Positions 1 through 6,677 of a stretch of DNA of 7,425 nucleotides are shown here, piece after piece (positions within the stretch are counted from its first letter, which is position 1; every line of letters begins with the position of its first letter). The notes beneath the pieces were generated by a model. The model made no database searches. It was given only the letters and a program-made list of their open reading frames with translations, and had not been told where the DNA came from. The DNA is from an uncultured Pirellulaceae bacterium (GTDB lineage: Bacteria > Planctomycetota > Planctomycetia > Pirellulales > Pirellulaceae): positions 1 to 7,425 of the forward strand of contig CAMYKF010000010.1 in NCBI GenBank assembly GCA_947258905.1. Direction: 5' to 3'. A program made the position numbers and the translations under genes.

Positions 1-10
1 GAGTATTCGA

Positions 11-44
11 GACCCTGTTTTCAGACAGGGTCTTCTTGTTTTTT
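11..44 (+). terminator. Rho-independent terminator of an upstream gene
   Basis: An 8-bp perfect stem, GACCCTGT (11-18) with ACAGGGTC (25-32), encloses the 6-nt loop TTTCAG and is followed by the T-rich tract TTCTTGTTTTTT (33-44). This is the classical intrinsic terminator layout for + strand transcription entering from the left. It suggests that the molybdoenzyme genes starting at 160 are not read through from the preceding gene and form the start of their own transcription unit. Confidence 0.8.
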
Positions 45-133
45 GGGGCAGCAAAGCGTGAACCTCGCTACGAACAAATTCGGCCGACAGTTGCACGGGC
101 CCTGGCCTTGGTTTAACGTAATTTGGGAAATTC

Positions 134-163
134 ATGACTGAGGCCAAAAAGAAAAAGATATGA
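134..163 (+). CDS. Possible 9-codon leader ORF (MTEAKKKKI) coupled to the ferredoxin gene
   Basis: ATG at 134 opens a 9-codon reading frame, MTEAKKKKI, whose TGA stop (161-163) overlaps the ATG of the ferredoxin gene (160-162) as ATGA, the usual geometry for translational coupling. A purine-rich GGGAAA lies just before its ATG, whereas the ferredoxin ATG has no good Shine-Dalgarno at the proper distance (the nearest GAGG, 140-143, is about 16 nt away). It may deliver ribosomes to the next start. So short a frame can easily arise by chance, so this is a tentative call. Confidence 0.2.
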   Translation: MTEAKKKKI

Positions 164-975
164 CGGCAAAGAATCGACGGGAGTTCCTCGAAACGGCTTC
201 GGCAGCGCTGGCTGCCGGTTCGGTCTCTGCGTCCAGCGCGTCAAGTGGTCCGCCGTCATCGGCCGATGACCCGGCCCGCGAGGACGACCTGCAAAAGCGT
301 ATGACACCGCCGGACGATGGAAAACGTTACGGCTGGTTCATCGATACGCGTCGCTGTTTTGGATGTCATGGCTGCGAAGTTGCCTGCAAGGCAGAGAACG
401 ACGTGCCGCTGGGTCACTTTATCCGGCAAACGATCTATCGTGATGTCGGCGAGTATCCGCACGTGGCCCGTGTGTTTTTGCCAATGAGTTGTCAGCATTG
501 CGAGGACGCGCCTTGCCTGAAAGCCTGTCCCACGGGTGCAATCAAAAAAGGCCCCGGCGGCTCGGTCATCATTGATTACAAGACCTGTGATGGTTCGGGA
601 TCGTGTGTCGACGCTTGTCCTTACGGTGCGATTTATCTCGACCCCGAGGCCGACCAGGCAGTGAAGTGCCACAACTGCTACCACCGTCTTGAGCATGACA
701 TGGAACCCGCCTGTGCGAGCACCTGTCCGGCCGATGCAATCTACTTTGGCGATCTCAATGATCCGCAATCCAAAGTCTCGCGTGCCATGAATAATGCCAC
801 CGATACCGGCTTGGCGCTGGTGCAGTTGCGGACCGAGAAAAGTACAAAGCCGCGGATGTGGTTTGCCGGACCAGCGCCTGTCCATATCGAAAAGGACCTG
901 CCAGGCGAAGGCGAATCGTATTCGACGCAGTCCTACGACATCTACAACTGGCGAGGCCCGGATCGCGATGGTTGA
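160..975 (+). CDS. Tat-exported four-cluster ferredoxin subunit of a DMSO reductase-family molybdoenzyme (DmsB/PsrB/TtrB type)
   Basis: This is the electron-transfer subunit expected to wire the molybdenum catalytic subunit (next gene, 8-bp overlap) to a redox partner. The 271-residue protein opens with a twin-arginine signal (NRREFL at residues 5-10, then an Ala-rich stretch to about 29), so export to the periplasm is predicted. Four cysteine groups follow the DmsB-like order and spacing. Group I is C66, C69, C72, C76. Group II is C111, C114, C119, C123. Group III is C143, [S146], C149, C153. Group IV is C170, C173, C185, C189. Ser146 replaces the second Cys of group III, so only 15 of the usual 16 ligands are present. 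That cluster may be [3Fe-4S] or Ser-ligated. The tail carries the family-typical GDLNDPQS and TKPRMWF segments and no membrane helix. A Tat signal on this subunit is less common than export alongside the catalytic partner. The family assignment is firm and the partner is unknown. Confidence 0.93.
   Translation: MTAKNRREFLETASAALAAGSVSASSASSGPPSSADDPAREDDLQKRMTPPDDGKRYGWFIDTRRCFGCHGCEVACKAENDVPLGHFIRQTIYRDVGEYPHVARVFLPMSCQHCEDAPCLKACPTGAIKKGPGGSVIIDYKTCDGSGSCVDACPYGAIYLDPEADQAVKCHNCYHRLEHDMEPACASTCPADAIYFGDLNDPQSKVSRAMNNATDTGLALVQLRTEKSTKPRMWFAGPAPVHIEKDLPGEGESYSTQSYDIYNWRGPDRDG
951..956 (+). promoter_or_regulatory. Ribosome binding site supporting the catalytic-subunit start at 968
   Basis: GCGAGG at 951-956 lies 11 nt before ATG 968, inside the end of the ferredoxin gene. 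The frame stays open upstream to 794, but the twin-arginine signal begins only at the 968 codon. This weak Shine-Dalgarno and the 8-bp overlap therefore fix the start. Confidence 0.45.
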
Positions 976-3709
976 CAAAAATCGACGCAGGTTTATCCAG
1001 TTGGGTGCCGCCGTGATCGGCTCAACCGTACTCGGTCGCCATTCACGCGGCAGCGGGGCCGCCGATCCACCGGCTGTCACGATGTCGGGTACGGCATCGC
1101 TGCCTGAAGATTTTCGCATGCCGGGAGTCGCCGATCTGCCTGGCCCCGGAAGTGATCGTGACTGGCCAGCCCTCGATAAATACGCGGGCGTCGAATCGGT
1201 GCCCGGTATGTGCCAGTTGTGCAGCACCATCTGCGGCATCGTCGGCAAGGTCAAGGACGGACGGCTGCTGAAAATCGAGGGCAATCCCAATGATCCGAAC
1301 AGTCGAGGCCGCTTGTGTGCCCGCGGCCAGGCGGGCTTGAATCACCAGTACCACCCCGAGCGTTTGCTGTATCCGTTGAAACGCGTGGGCGCCCGCGGCG
1401 AAGGTAAATGGAAGCGGATTTCATGGGATCAGGCACTCGACGAGATAGCTTCCCGGCTGAAGGCGATTCGCGAATCGGGGCATCCCGAAGAGTTCGCCTT
1501 TCACCAAGGCCGTCAACGCAGCAAGGATGCCCTCAAGCGTTTTCTGGATGCCTACGGCACGAAGACCCAGTTGTCCCACCGCGCGTTGTGCAGCGGCAAT
1601 CGTCGTGCCGCCAATCTGACGTACCTGTGGGAAAGCGACTGGGACCTGAACGATGTTGAACACAGCAAATACATCCTGAACTTCGGCTCCAACGCGTTTG
1701 AAGCTCATCAGGGACACGTGCCGTTTGCCAATCGCATTCAAAACGGGCGATTTGTCAATGGTGCCAAGCTGGTCACGTTCGATGTTCGCCTGAGTAATAC
1801 CGCCGGCGCAAGCGACGAATGGTTCGCCCCGTTCCCCGGAACCGACGGAGCAGTGGCTCTGGCCATGTGTTACACGATTCTCGCCGAAAATCTGCAGGAT
1901 GACGAATTCATCAACACATGGACCAACACGACGGTTGATGAACTGCGGGAACACTTGAAGTCAAACACGCCGGAATGGGCCGAGAACGTCAGCGGTATTC
2001 CGGCGGCGGACATTCGCCGCATTGCCATTGAATTTGCCCGGGCTGCCCCGGCCGCCACCACGATGTGTAATCGCGGTTCTTCCGCGCACCTGAACGGTTA
2101 CTACAACGACCGTGCCGTGCACTTGCTCAATGCCCTGGTGGGCAGTGTGGGCAAGAAAGGCGGCTGGTGCTGGTCGCCCTGGGGTGGCGTCGATCCGGAA
2201 TTCAAACCGCCCAAGGGTCCGCCGGGTGCGAAAACATGGAGTGTGCTGGAAGACCCGCCCGAGTATCCGTTGTCAAATGTTTGGCGACGCATGAAAGTCG
2301 GCGAGATTGTTTACCTGTATCTGCTGCAGGGACGGGCCAAATTGCAGGCCTACATGACGTACAACCTGGACTCGCCACTTACATGGCCGGAGGAAAGTCT
2401 TACCAAACAGGTATTGTGTGATGAAAACCTGATTCAATTCCATGTCTGCATCAATCCGTTCTACAGCGAAACGGCGCATTACGCCGATATCGTGCTGCCC
2501 TGGACGACGTACCTGGAACGCTGGGATCTGGACGCCCGCGCTTCGTACAACCTGAAGCCGTATGTGGGACTCCGCACGCCCATGGTCGAGCCGCTGGGCG
2601 AAGCCCGCGACGTGCGAGACTTTTTCCCCGAACTGGCGCGACGAATCGGCGGCGGTATGGAGAAATGGTACGAGTACGGAACGACTGAAGAATACATGCG
2701 GGCGTGGGCTGAAAAAATCCCCGCCAACCAGGCAACCGGGAAATCCGGACTCGACCGACTGCTGGACGAAGGAGCCTGGGAAAACCCCGAGCGTGACGCA
2801 TTCTACGAACCATACGCCGCCGAGTTAACGGCCGGACAACTGGCTGAAGCGACCGTGGATCCCGAGAACGGTATCCTGCAAAAGGACGGCAAGGGGATTG
2901 GGCTGAAGCTGGGCGAAAAATTCGTGCGCGGATTTGCTACGCCCAGCCGCAAGTTTGAAATTCGCAGTCTGTTTGTGGAACGTACCGGGAAGAACCTCGA
3001 TTGCCGGGAACTGATCAATCGCAGTGGGATCAAGGCCAGCAACCGGCCCGAGCAACACGCCGGGCACGATGTTGAGATTGATCAGATGCCAGTCTGGTTC
3101 CAGCCTGTGGAACACGAGTCACTGGCAGATAACGAATTGATCATGACCAGCTTCAAATGGAACGTACACAATCACGGTCGCACGATGAATCTGAAGTGGT
3201 TGGCCGAGATCGTGCATAGCAACCCGGCATGGATCAATCCGGCAACCGCGAAAACGTTCGGAATCAAGGACGGCGACTGGATTGAACTGACTGGTTACCA
3301 CAGTCGCATGCTCGAGGAACAGTCTTCCCATCTGACGCATGGTGAACCGGACGATTCCGGCCGCCGGGTTTCCGGCATCATGCGTGTGCCCGTCGTGTTG
3401 ATGGAAGGTATCCACCCCAGGGCGATTGCGATGAGCAACTCTTGCGGGCATTGGCAATACACCCAGGTGGCCACGGCCAATAATCCGCAACCGGACGGTC
3501 GCCTCGCCGGCAGCGATCCGGATACATACCGCGACCGCGACTGGGAAGAGAACATGTGGTGGCAGGACGACAGTAACGGTGACAAGTCGAAATGGGAACG
3601 CAACACGGGCAATGGCTGGAACCAAAACCAGATCATGCCGATTGCTCCTGATCCCGTAACCGGCCAGCAGGCATTCCATTCCACAGTCGTAAAGATTCGC
3701 AAGATCTAG
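968..3709 (+). CDS. Molybdopterin (bis-MGD) oxidoreductase catalytic subunit, Tat-exported, PsrA/PhsA/TtrA/ArrA-like
   Basis: This is the catalytic subunit of a DMSO reductase-superfamily enzyme, 913 residues. The N-terminus has a Tat signal (NRRRFIQLGAAVIG, residues 4-17). A [4Fe-4S] motif follows: C82, C85, C89 and C117 (C-x2-C-x3-C-x27-C). The molybdopterin domain shows LSHRALC with C208 as the likely Mo ligand, NFGSNAFEAH, the W-x-PFPGTDGAVALAM stretch and SETAHYADIVLPW. From about residue 723 the dinucleotide-binding domain runs to the end (NPATAKTFGIKDGDWIELTG, SNSCGHW, GNGWNQNQI). A Cys ligand points to the polysulfide/thiosulfate/tetrathionate/arsenate/nitrate(Nap)-like branch rather than Ser (DMSO/TMAO) or Asp (Nar) enzymes. 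At 913 residues it is longer than typical PsrA/PhsA and shorter than TtrA. The longer upstream frame is rejected because the Tat signal starts here. Substrate and direction of catalysis are unknown. Confidence 0.93.
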   Translation: MVDKNRRRFIQLGAAVIGSTVLGRHSRGSGAADPPAVTMSGTASLPEDFRMPGVADLPGPGSDRDWPALDKYAGVESVPGMCQLCSTICGIVGKVKDGRLLKIEGNPNDPNSRGRLCARGQAGLNHQYHPERLLYPLKRVGARGEGKWKRISWDQALDEIASRLKAIRESGHPEEFAFHQGRQRSKDALKRFLDAYGTKTQLSHRALCSGNRRAANLTYLWESDWDLNDVEHSKYILNFGSNAFEAHQGHVPFANRIQNGRFVNGAKLVTFDVRLSNTAGASDEWFAPFPGTDGAVALAMCYTILAENLQDDEFINTWTNTTVDELREHLKSNTPEWAENVSGIPAADIRRIAIEFARAAPAATTMCNRGSSAHLNGYYNDRAVHLLNALVGSVGKKGGWCWSPWGGVDPEFKPPKGPPGAKTWSVLEDPPEYPLSNVWRRMKVGEIVYLYLLQGRAKLQAYMTYNLDSPLTWPEESLTKQVLCDENLIQFHVCINPFYSETAHYADIVLPWTTYLERWDLDARASYNLKPYVGLRTPMVEPLGEARDVRDFFPELARRIGGGMEKWYEYGTTEEYMRAWAEKIPANQATGKSGLDRLLDEGAWENPERDAFYEPYAAELTAGQLAEATVDPENGILQKDGKGIGLKLGEKFVRGFATPSRKFEIRSLFVERTGKNLDCRELINRSGIKASNRPEQHAGHDVEIDQMPVWFQPVEHESLADNELIMTSFKWNVHNHGRTMNLKWLAEIVHSNPAWINPATAKTFGIKDGDWIELTGYHSRMLEEQSSHLTHGEPDDSGRRVSGIMRVPVVLMEGIHPRAIAMSNSCGHWQYTQVATANNPQPDGRLAGSDPDTYRDRDWEENMWWQDDSNGDKSKWERNTGNGWNQNQIMPIAPDPVTGQQAFHSTVVKIRKI

Positions 3710-3724
3710 GGTCTGTGCGACAGT

Positions 3725-3789
3725 GTTAGCGGTACGGCGCAAGCCGTCCGGTATTGCAGCGGTTCATGCAAATCACCGGATGTTTTGCG
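3725..3789. repeat. Degenerate copy of the 102-bp palindromic repeat found at 6576-6779
   Basis: TTAGCGGTACGGCGCAAGCC (3726-3745) followed by GTCCGGT matches the left arm of the 102-bp units with only a few substitutions. ATCACCGGA (3772-3780) matches the start of their right arm. The rest of the right arm is decayed, with only a TTGCG trace (near 3785-3789) recognisable. It lies just after the molybdoenzyme stop codon, the usual place for REP-like elements. Confidence 0.6.
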
Positions 3790-3790
3790 G

Positions 3791-3850
3791 TCAAACGCGC
3801 TCAAACGACTTACAAGAAGAACTTGTGAGAACTTGGTGCTGGCGAACTTG
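3791..3850. repeat. Short phased direct repeats (TCAAACG x2, GAACTTG x3) upstream of the chaperone gene
   Basis: TCAAACG occurs at 3791 and 3801, exactly 10 bp apart. GAACTTG occurs at 3819, 3829 and 3844, spaced 10 and 15 bp. CAAG-AAGAA-CTTG (3813-3825) also forms a small hairpin. Ten-base phasing puts copies on the same face of the helix and would suit a regulator binding upstream of the torD-like gene. The words are short, so chance duplication is possible. Confidence 0.3.
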
Positions 3851-3906
3851 GCGCCGACGAACCGCAAAAAAAACACGCCCTGTCTGGACCGCGATTTAAT
3901 CAGCCC

Positions 3907-4467
3907 ATGCACGTGCAACTCGATTTGACCCAGGGCAATTACATCGAACTTTCCGCTGTCTGTGCGCTGCTCTCCCGCCTGTGGAATCAGGAACTGGATG
4001 TGCAAACGCTGCAACGATTAGAAAAACCGGAAGTTGCCGAAACATGGACGGCACTCGGCGGCAGCCTTCCCGATCACGATGACGCTACGCTGGAATTACT
4101 GGCTGTTGATTATTGCCAATTGCTGGTTGGCCCGCGCGGACACATTTCTCCCGTGCAATCGATCTGGTCCGCGGGCCGCTTTGCCGCTGACTCTGCCGGC
4201 ACGATGCAGCAATACGTCGAGATGTTGAAGGGATTTCAGCCCTGTAACAAGATCACGGATCACGTGGCTGTACAACTGCAATACCTGGGCGTGGTACTGG
4301 GGATTGCCGCGGAATCAAAGAAAGACTTGTGGCAAGGCCTTGCAACCCGTTTCGCGGCGCAACACCTTGCCTGGACGCATGAATTCTTTGAGCAAGTCGC
4401 GCAGCGGGCAAATAGTGATTTCTATCGCGGCCTGGCTACGGTCAGCCAGCGATTCCTGTTTGAGTAA
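3907..4467 (+). CDS. TorD/DmsD-family molybdoenzyme maturation chaperone
   Basis: This cytoplasmic redox-enzyme maturation protein would bind the Tat signal and/or apo-catalytic subunit of the molybdoenzyme encoded upstream and hold back export until the cofactor is inserted. The protein has 186 residues, the normal size for TorD-family members, is mainly helical, and has no signal peptide or membrane helix. Family features are DYCQLLVGPRGHISPVQSIW (residues 68-87), the Asp-His pair D118-H119 in DHVAVQLQYLG, and the C-terminal H153-x2-W156 followed by EFF and a DFYRGLA helix. It lies 197 bp after the catalytic-subunit gene on the same strand. That gap holds a repeat relic and no clear terminator, so co-transcription or an own promoter are both possible. 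No good Shine-Dalgarno precedes ATG 3907. Which subunit it serves is inferred from position. Confidence 0.85.
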   Translation: MHVQLDLTQGNYIELSAVCALLSRLWNQELDVQTLQRLEKPEVAETWTALGGSLPDHDDATLELLAVDYCQLLVGPRGHISPVQSIWSAGRFAADSAGTMQQYVEMLKGFQPCNKITDHVAVQLQYLGVVLGIAAESKKDLWQGLATRFAAQHLAWTHEFFEQVAQRANSDFYRGLATVSQRFLFE

Positions 4468-4483
4468 AATGCCGCAGCGAGAA

Positions 4484-4505
4484 CGGCAGGTCGAGACTCC
4501 TGCCG
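4484..4505. other. Hairpin just after the chaperone gene
   Basis: CGGCAGG (4484-4490) and CCTGCCG (4499-4505) form a 7-bp GC-rich stem with an 8-nt loop, 17 nt after the chaperone stop codon. No T-tract follows, so it is not a canonical intrinsic terminator. It may stabilise the 3' end or aid termination. Confidence 0.4.
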
Positions 4506-4535
4506 AGACCCGAGAATCAGGAAGTTTTGTTTCCG

Positions 4536-4554
4536 TGGGAGATTCAACCTCCCA
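4536..4554. other. Second small hairpin between convergent genes
   Basis: TGGGAG (4536-4541) and CTCCCA (4549-4554) form a 6-bp stem with a 7-nt loop. Read on the minus strand it is followed by CGGAAACAAAAC, so it is not a clear terminator in either direction. Its location between convergent genes fits a role in transcript ends. Confidence 0.3.
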
Positions 4555-4569
4555 AAATCAGCTGTACCA

Positions 4570-4665
4570 GGAACTGAGCCGAACGCGCTAGCGTCGGGTC
4601 TTTCTGGGGACGCTTTCTCAAGGCAACCCGAGGCTAGCGCCGGCTAGCGCCTTCGGCTCGGTTCC
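4570..4665. repeat. Nested palindromic element with GCTAGCG arms
   Basis: An outer inverted repeat pairs 4570-4593 with 4642-4665 (21 of 24 positions complementary; arms begin GGAACTGAGCCGAA and end TTCGGCTCGGTTCC). Inside it, GCGCTAGCGTCGGGT (4585-4599) pairs with ACCCGAGGCTAGCGC (4626-4640), 14 of 15 positions. The right side carries GGCTAGCGC twice (4632-4640 and 4642-4650), so the left GCGCTAGCG can pair with either copy. It lies between convergent genes and probably acts as an intergenic repeat and/or bidirectional transcription barrier. Confidence 0.6.
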
Positions 4666-4722
4666 ATCGAAGATTTCCTGGAACTACTGCGATTGTCATT
4701 TGCAGAGCCTCGCCTGCCCTTT

Positions 4723-6027
4723 TTACTTCCGGGGCATCAGTTCCAGTACGGCGCTGGACATGGCAGTGACTCCGGTTGAAATCGATGGCTCGATGTCCGG
4801 ATAGTATTCGGCCGAATGCAGACTGGGAACGGTCAAACCCAGGTTGTCGAATCGGTCCAGTCGGTCCTGATTCACGGTGCCCAGTGTAAACATCAAACTG
4901 GGCATACCGCCCTGTCGACTGTATTGACTGAAATCCTCGCCGCCCATCACTGGTTCGGCTTCCAGCACATTTGCTTTCCCGAGTGCCTCCTCGAAAACCG
5001 GTGTAAGTCGTCCGGTCAGTTCATCGTCGTTGTTCAGACTGGGTGTTCCTTCCGAAACCGTGATCTTTGGTTTTCCAGCGCCCGCGCTCATGGCAGCCGC
5101 TTCGGCCTTGCGGCGAATTCCATCCAGCAGTTGCTTTCGCACTTCGTCGGAATAGCTGCGTACGGTCAGCTGCAAATGGCATTCATCAGAGATGATGTTG
5201 TGCTTGGTCCCCGCATGGATCGAACCCACTGTGATAACGGCCGGCTCGATCGGTTTGACTTCACGACTGACAATCGTCTGCACGTCCATTACAAATCTCG
5301 CGGCCTGGACAATCGGATCGACCGTGGCGTGCGGAAAGGCTCCGTGCCCACCGCGGCCATACAGCGTGACATCGACACTGTCCACGTTGGCCATCGTGTA
5401 GCCGGCGCGGACTGCAATTTTGCCGGACGGAATGTTGCTGGCCACGTGCAAGGCCAGACAGACTTCCGGTTTTGGATACTTTTCAAACAAACCGTCATCC
5501 AGCATCGCATTGGCACCTGAGCCCCGTTCCTCTGCTGGCTGGCCAATAAAAACTATGGTGCCTTGCCATCTGTCCTTGCGAGCCGCCAGATAGCGGGCCG
5601 TTCCAATCAGGCTGGTCATGTGAATGTCGTGGCCGCAAGCATGCATGACGCCGACTGTCTTGCCATTCTCGTCCTTGACCTGAATGTTCGATGCATAGGG
5701 CCGGCCGGTGCGCTCAACGACCGGCAGGCCATCCAGGTCGGCTCGCACCATCACCACCGGGCCGGCACCGTTTTCCATGACGCCAACCACACCAAAGCCG
5801 CCGACGTTGTTCGTCACTTCGCAGCCGACTGCCGCCAGTTCCTCACCCAACCGGACGCCCGTTTGTTCTTCCATAAAGGACAGTTCAGGATTGCGGTGGA
5901 AATGAATGTACAGTTCGACAAGCGGTTCCATGTTCTCGGATACCCACGCGGCAGGCCCATCCGCATGCGCGTATCGAGCTGGCAAAAACATCGTGACCAG
6001 AAGGACGACCATTGCGAGCGATCTCAT
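4723..6027 (-). CDS. Exported M20-family metallo-amidohydrolase (IAA-amino acid/hippurate hydrolase-like)
   Basis: This is a zinc/manganese-type hydrolase predicted to cleave an amide bond in an N-acyl amino acid or similar amidated compound outside the cytoplasm. It has 434 residues. A Sec signal peptide spans residues 1-22 (hydrophobic LAMVVLLVTMFL, likely cleavage after AHA). The M20D peptidase-like motifs are in order: FHRNPELSF (43-51), RADLDGLPV (95-103), HACGHD (129-134) with metal ligands C131 and H133, QPAEERGSGA with E166 as probable general base and E167 as ligand, H194, GGHGAFPH of the dimerisation domain, GGEDF near the C-terminus, and H404 in LHSAEYYPD. All expected catalytic positions are present. 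The downstream gene order (VOC gene 55 bp upstream, same strand) permits co-transcription. GGA lies about 10 nt before the ATG. The substrate is not predictable, and homologues are often loosely named hippurate hydrolase or N-acyl-L-amino acid amidohydrolase. Confidence 0.92.
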   Translation of the reverse strand: MRSLAMVVLLVTMFLPARYAHADGPAAWVSENMEPLVELYIHFHRNPELSFMEEQTGVRLGEELAAVGCEVTNNVGGFGVVGVMENGAGPVVMVRADLDGLPVVERTGRPYASNIQVKDENGKTVGVMHACGHDIHMTSLIGTARYLAARKDRWQGTIVFIGQPAEERGSGANAMLDDGLFEKYPKPEVCLALHVASNIPSGKIAVRAGYTMANVDSVDVTLYGRGGHGAFPHATVDPIVQAARFVMDVQTIVSREVKPIEPAVITVGSIHAGTKHNIISDECHLQLTVRSYSDEVRKQLLDGIRRKAEAAAMSAGAGKPKITVSEGTPSLNNDDELTGRLTPVFEEALGKANVLEAEPVMGGEDFSQYSRQGGMPSLMFTLGTVNQDRLDRFDNLGLTVPSLHSAEYYPDIEPSISTGVTAMSSAVLELMPRK

Positions 6028-6082
6028 GACTTGATTCCAATTGGCAAAGCAAATGACTGGACTATCTTTTTCCGGTATTAGT

Positions 6083-6460
6083 CTAACTGGCTGGCTGGAT
6101 TAATGCCGCCACGGCACCGGCCGGGTCCTTGATAACGCACATGGTCCCGTGGCTTCCCATATCACGCCGGGGGCTAACGATCTCCCCGCCCATGGCCTCG
6201 CAGCGGGCCATGCTGGCGTTCAGGTCCTCAACGGTGATATAGATCATCCATTGTGAAGGGATGTTGGCGTTGTCACCGCGTTTATGACAGATGCCTGCAA
6301 CCGGAGCTTCCGATCCCGGCGGCTGCACACAATAGTCTTCGTAATCGCCAAGCGAGACAGCCGAACTGTCCCAGCCAGTTACCTGGCGGTAGAACTCCGT
6401 AACCGCCGTCGCATCATCTACGGTCAGATCGACCCACCCGATTTTACCAATGTCTGCCAT
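6083..6460 (-). CDS. VOC (glyoxalase/bleomycin-resistance fold) family protein
   Basis: A small cytoplasmic protein of 125 residues, the usual size for a single VOC domain built of two beta-alpha-beta-beta-beta modules. Module one begins IGWVDLTVDDATAVTEFYRQ (7-26) and continues to VAGICHKRG. Module two starts WMIYITVEDLNASMARCEAM (71-90) and ends with the typical IKDPAGAVAALIQ. The first-strand His that ligates metal in true glyoxalase I is not present (the strand reads WVDL), so lactoylglutathione lyase activity is unlikely and the role is unknown. The start is placed at MADIGKIGW. The frame continues upstream to 6550, but the extra 30 residues are low-complexity, precede the first strand and are not part of the fold. 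Its stop is 55 bp before the amidohydrolase start on the same strand. Confidence 0.82.
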   Translation of the reverse strand: MADIGKIGWVDLTVDDATAVTEFYRQVTGWDSSAVSLGDYEDYCVQPPGSEAPVAGICHKRGDNANIPSQWMIYITVEDLNASMARCEAMGGEIVSPRRDMGSHGTMCVIKDPAGAVAALIQPAS

Positions 6461-6575
6461 ACCGCTTACCGCCGAACTTGAACACGAATGTTTGTGAGCC
6501 GCCAATTTATGGCAGCTGGCAGGGGATAGCAAACTGGGAGGGTTCTCCACGCTCAGAATTAATCGTCAGACGAAT

Positions 6576-6677
6576 CCGGTAATTAGCGGAAGGGCGCGAG
6601 CCGTCCGGTCCTACGCATAAGGATCCATCACCGGAGGGCTTGCGCTCTGCCGCTATCATTTCGGCAGGATGCCCGCC
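6576..6677. repeat. 102-bp palindromic intergenic repeat, unit 1
   Basis: The unit begins CCGGTAATTAGCGG. Its left arm (6583-6609) is the imperfect inverted complement of the right arm (6630-6656): 22 of 27 positions complementary, 24 if G-T pairs are allowed. The loop of about 20 nt contains CGCATAAGG. A tail, CATTTCGGCAGGATGCCCGCC, fills the unit to 102 bp. It behaves like a REP/BIME or small MITE-type element and lies in the gap between rpmF and the VOC gene. Confidence 0.85.

Noticed and set aside
59..120. Promoter for the molybdoenzyme genes
   Set aside because: The best pair by eye (TTGCAC, 17 bp, TAACGT) matches the consensus poorly, so no promoter is called between the terminator and position 160.
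794..967. Upstream extension of the catalytic-subunit frame, giving a 971-residue protein
   Set aside because: It overlaps the ferredoxin gene for its full length, and the Tat signal NRRRFIQLG starts right at the 968 ATG, which must be near the N-terminus.
256..1290. Long minus-strand frame of 344 residues opposite the ferredoxin gene
   Set aside because: The + strand product has unmistakable cysteine motifs over the same DNA. The antisense product has no family features and arises from GC-rich codon use.
4816..5520. + strand 234-residue frame opposite the amidohydrolase
   Set aside because: The minus strand encodes a complete M20 enzyme with all catalytic residues here, so this is a shadow frame.
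6461..6550. 30-residue N-terminal extension of the VOC protein
   Set aside because: The extra residues are Ser/Pro/His-rich with no match to the fold, and MADIGKIGW places the first strand at the normal distance from the start.
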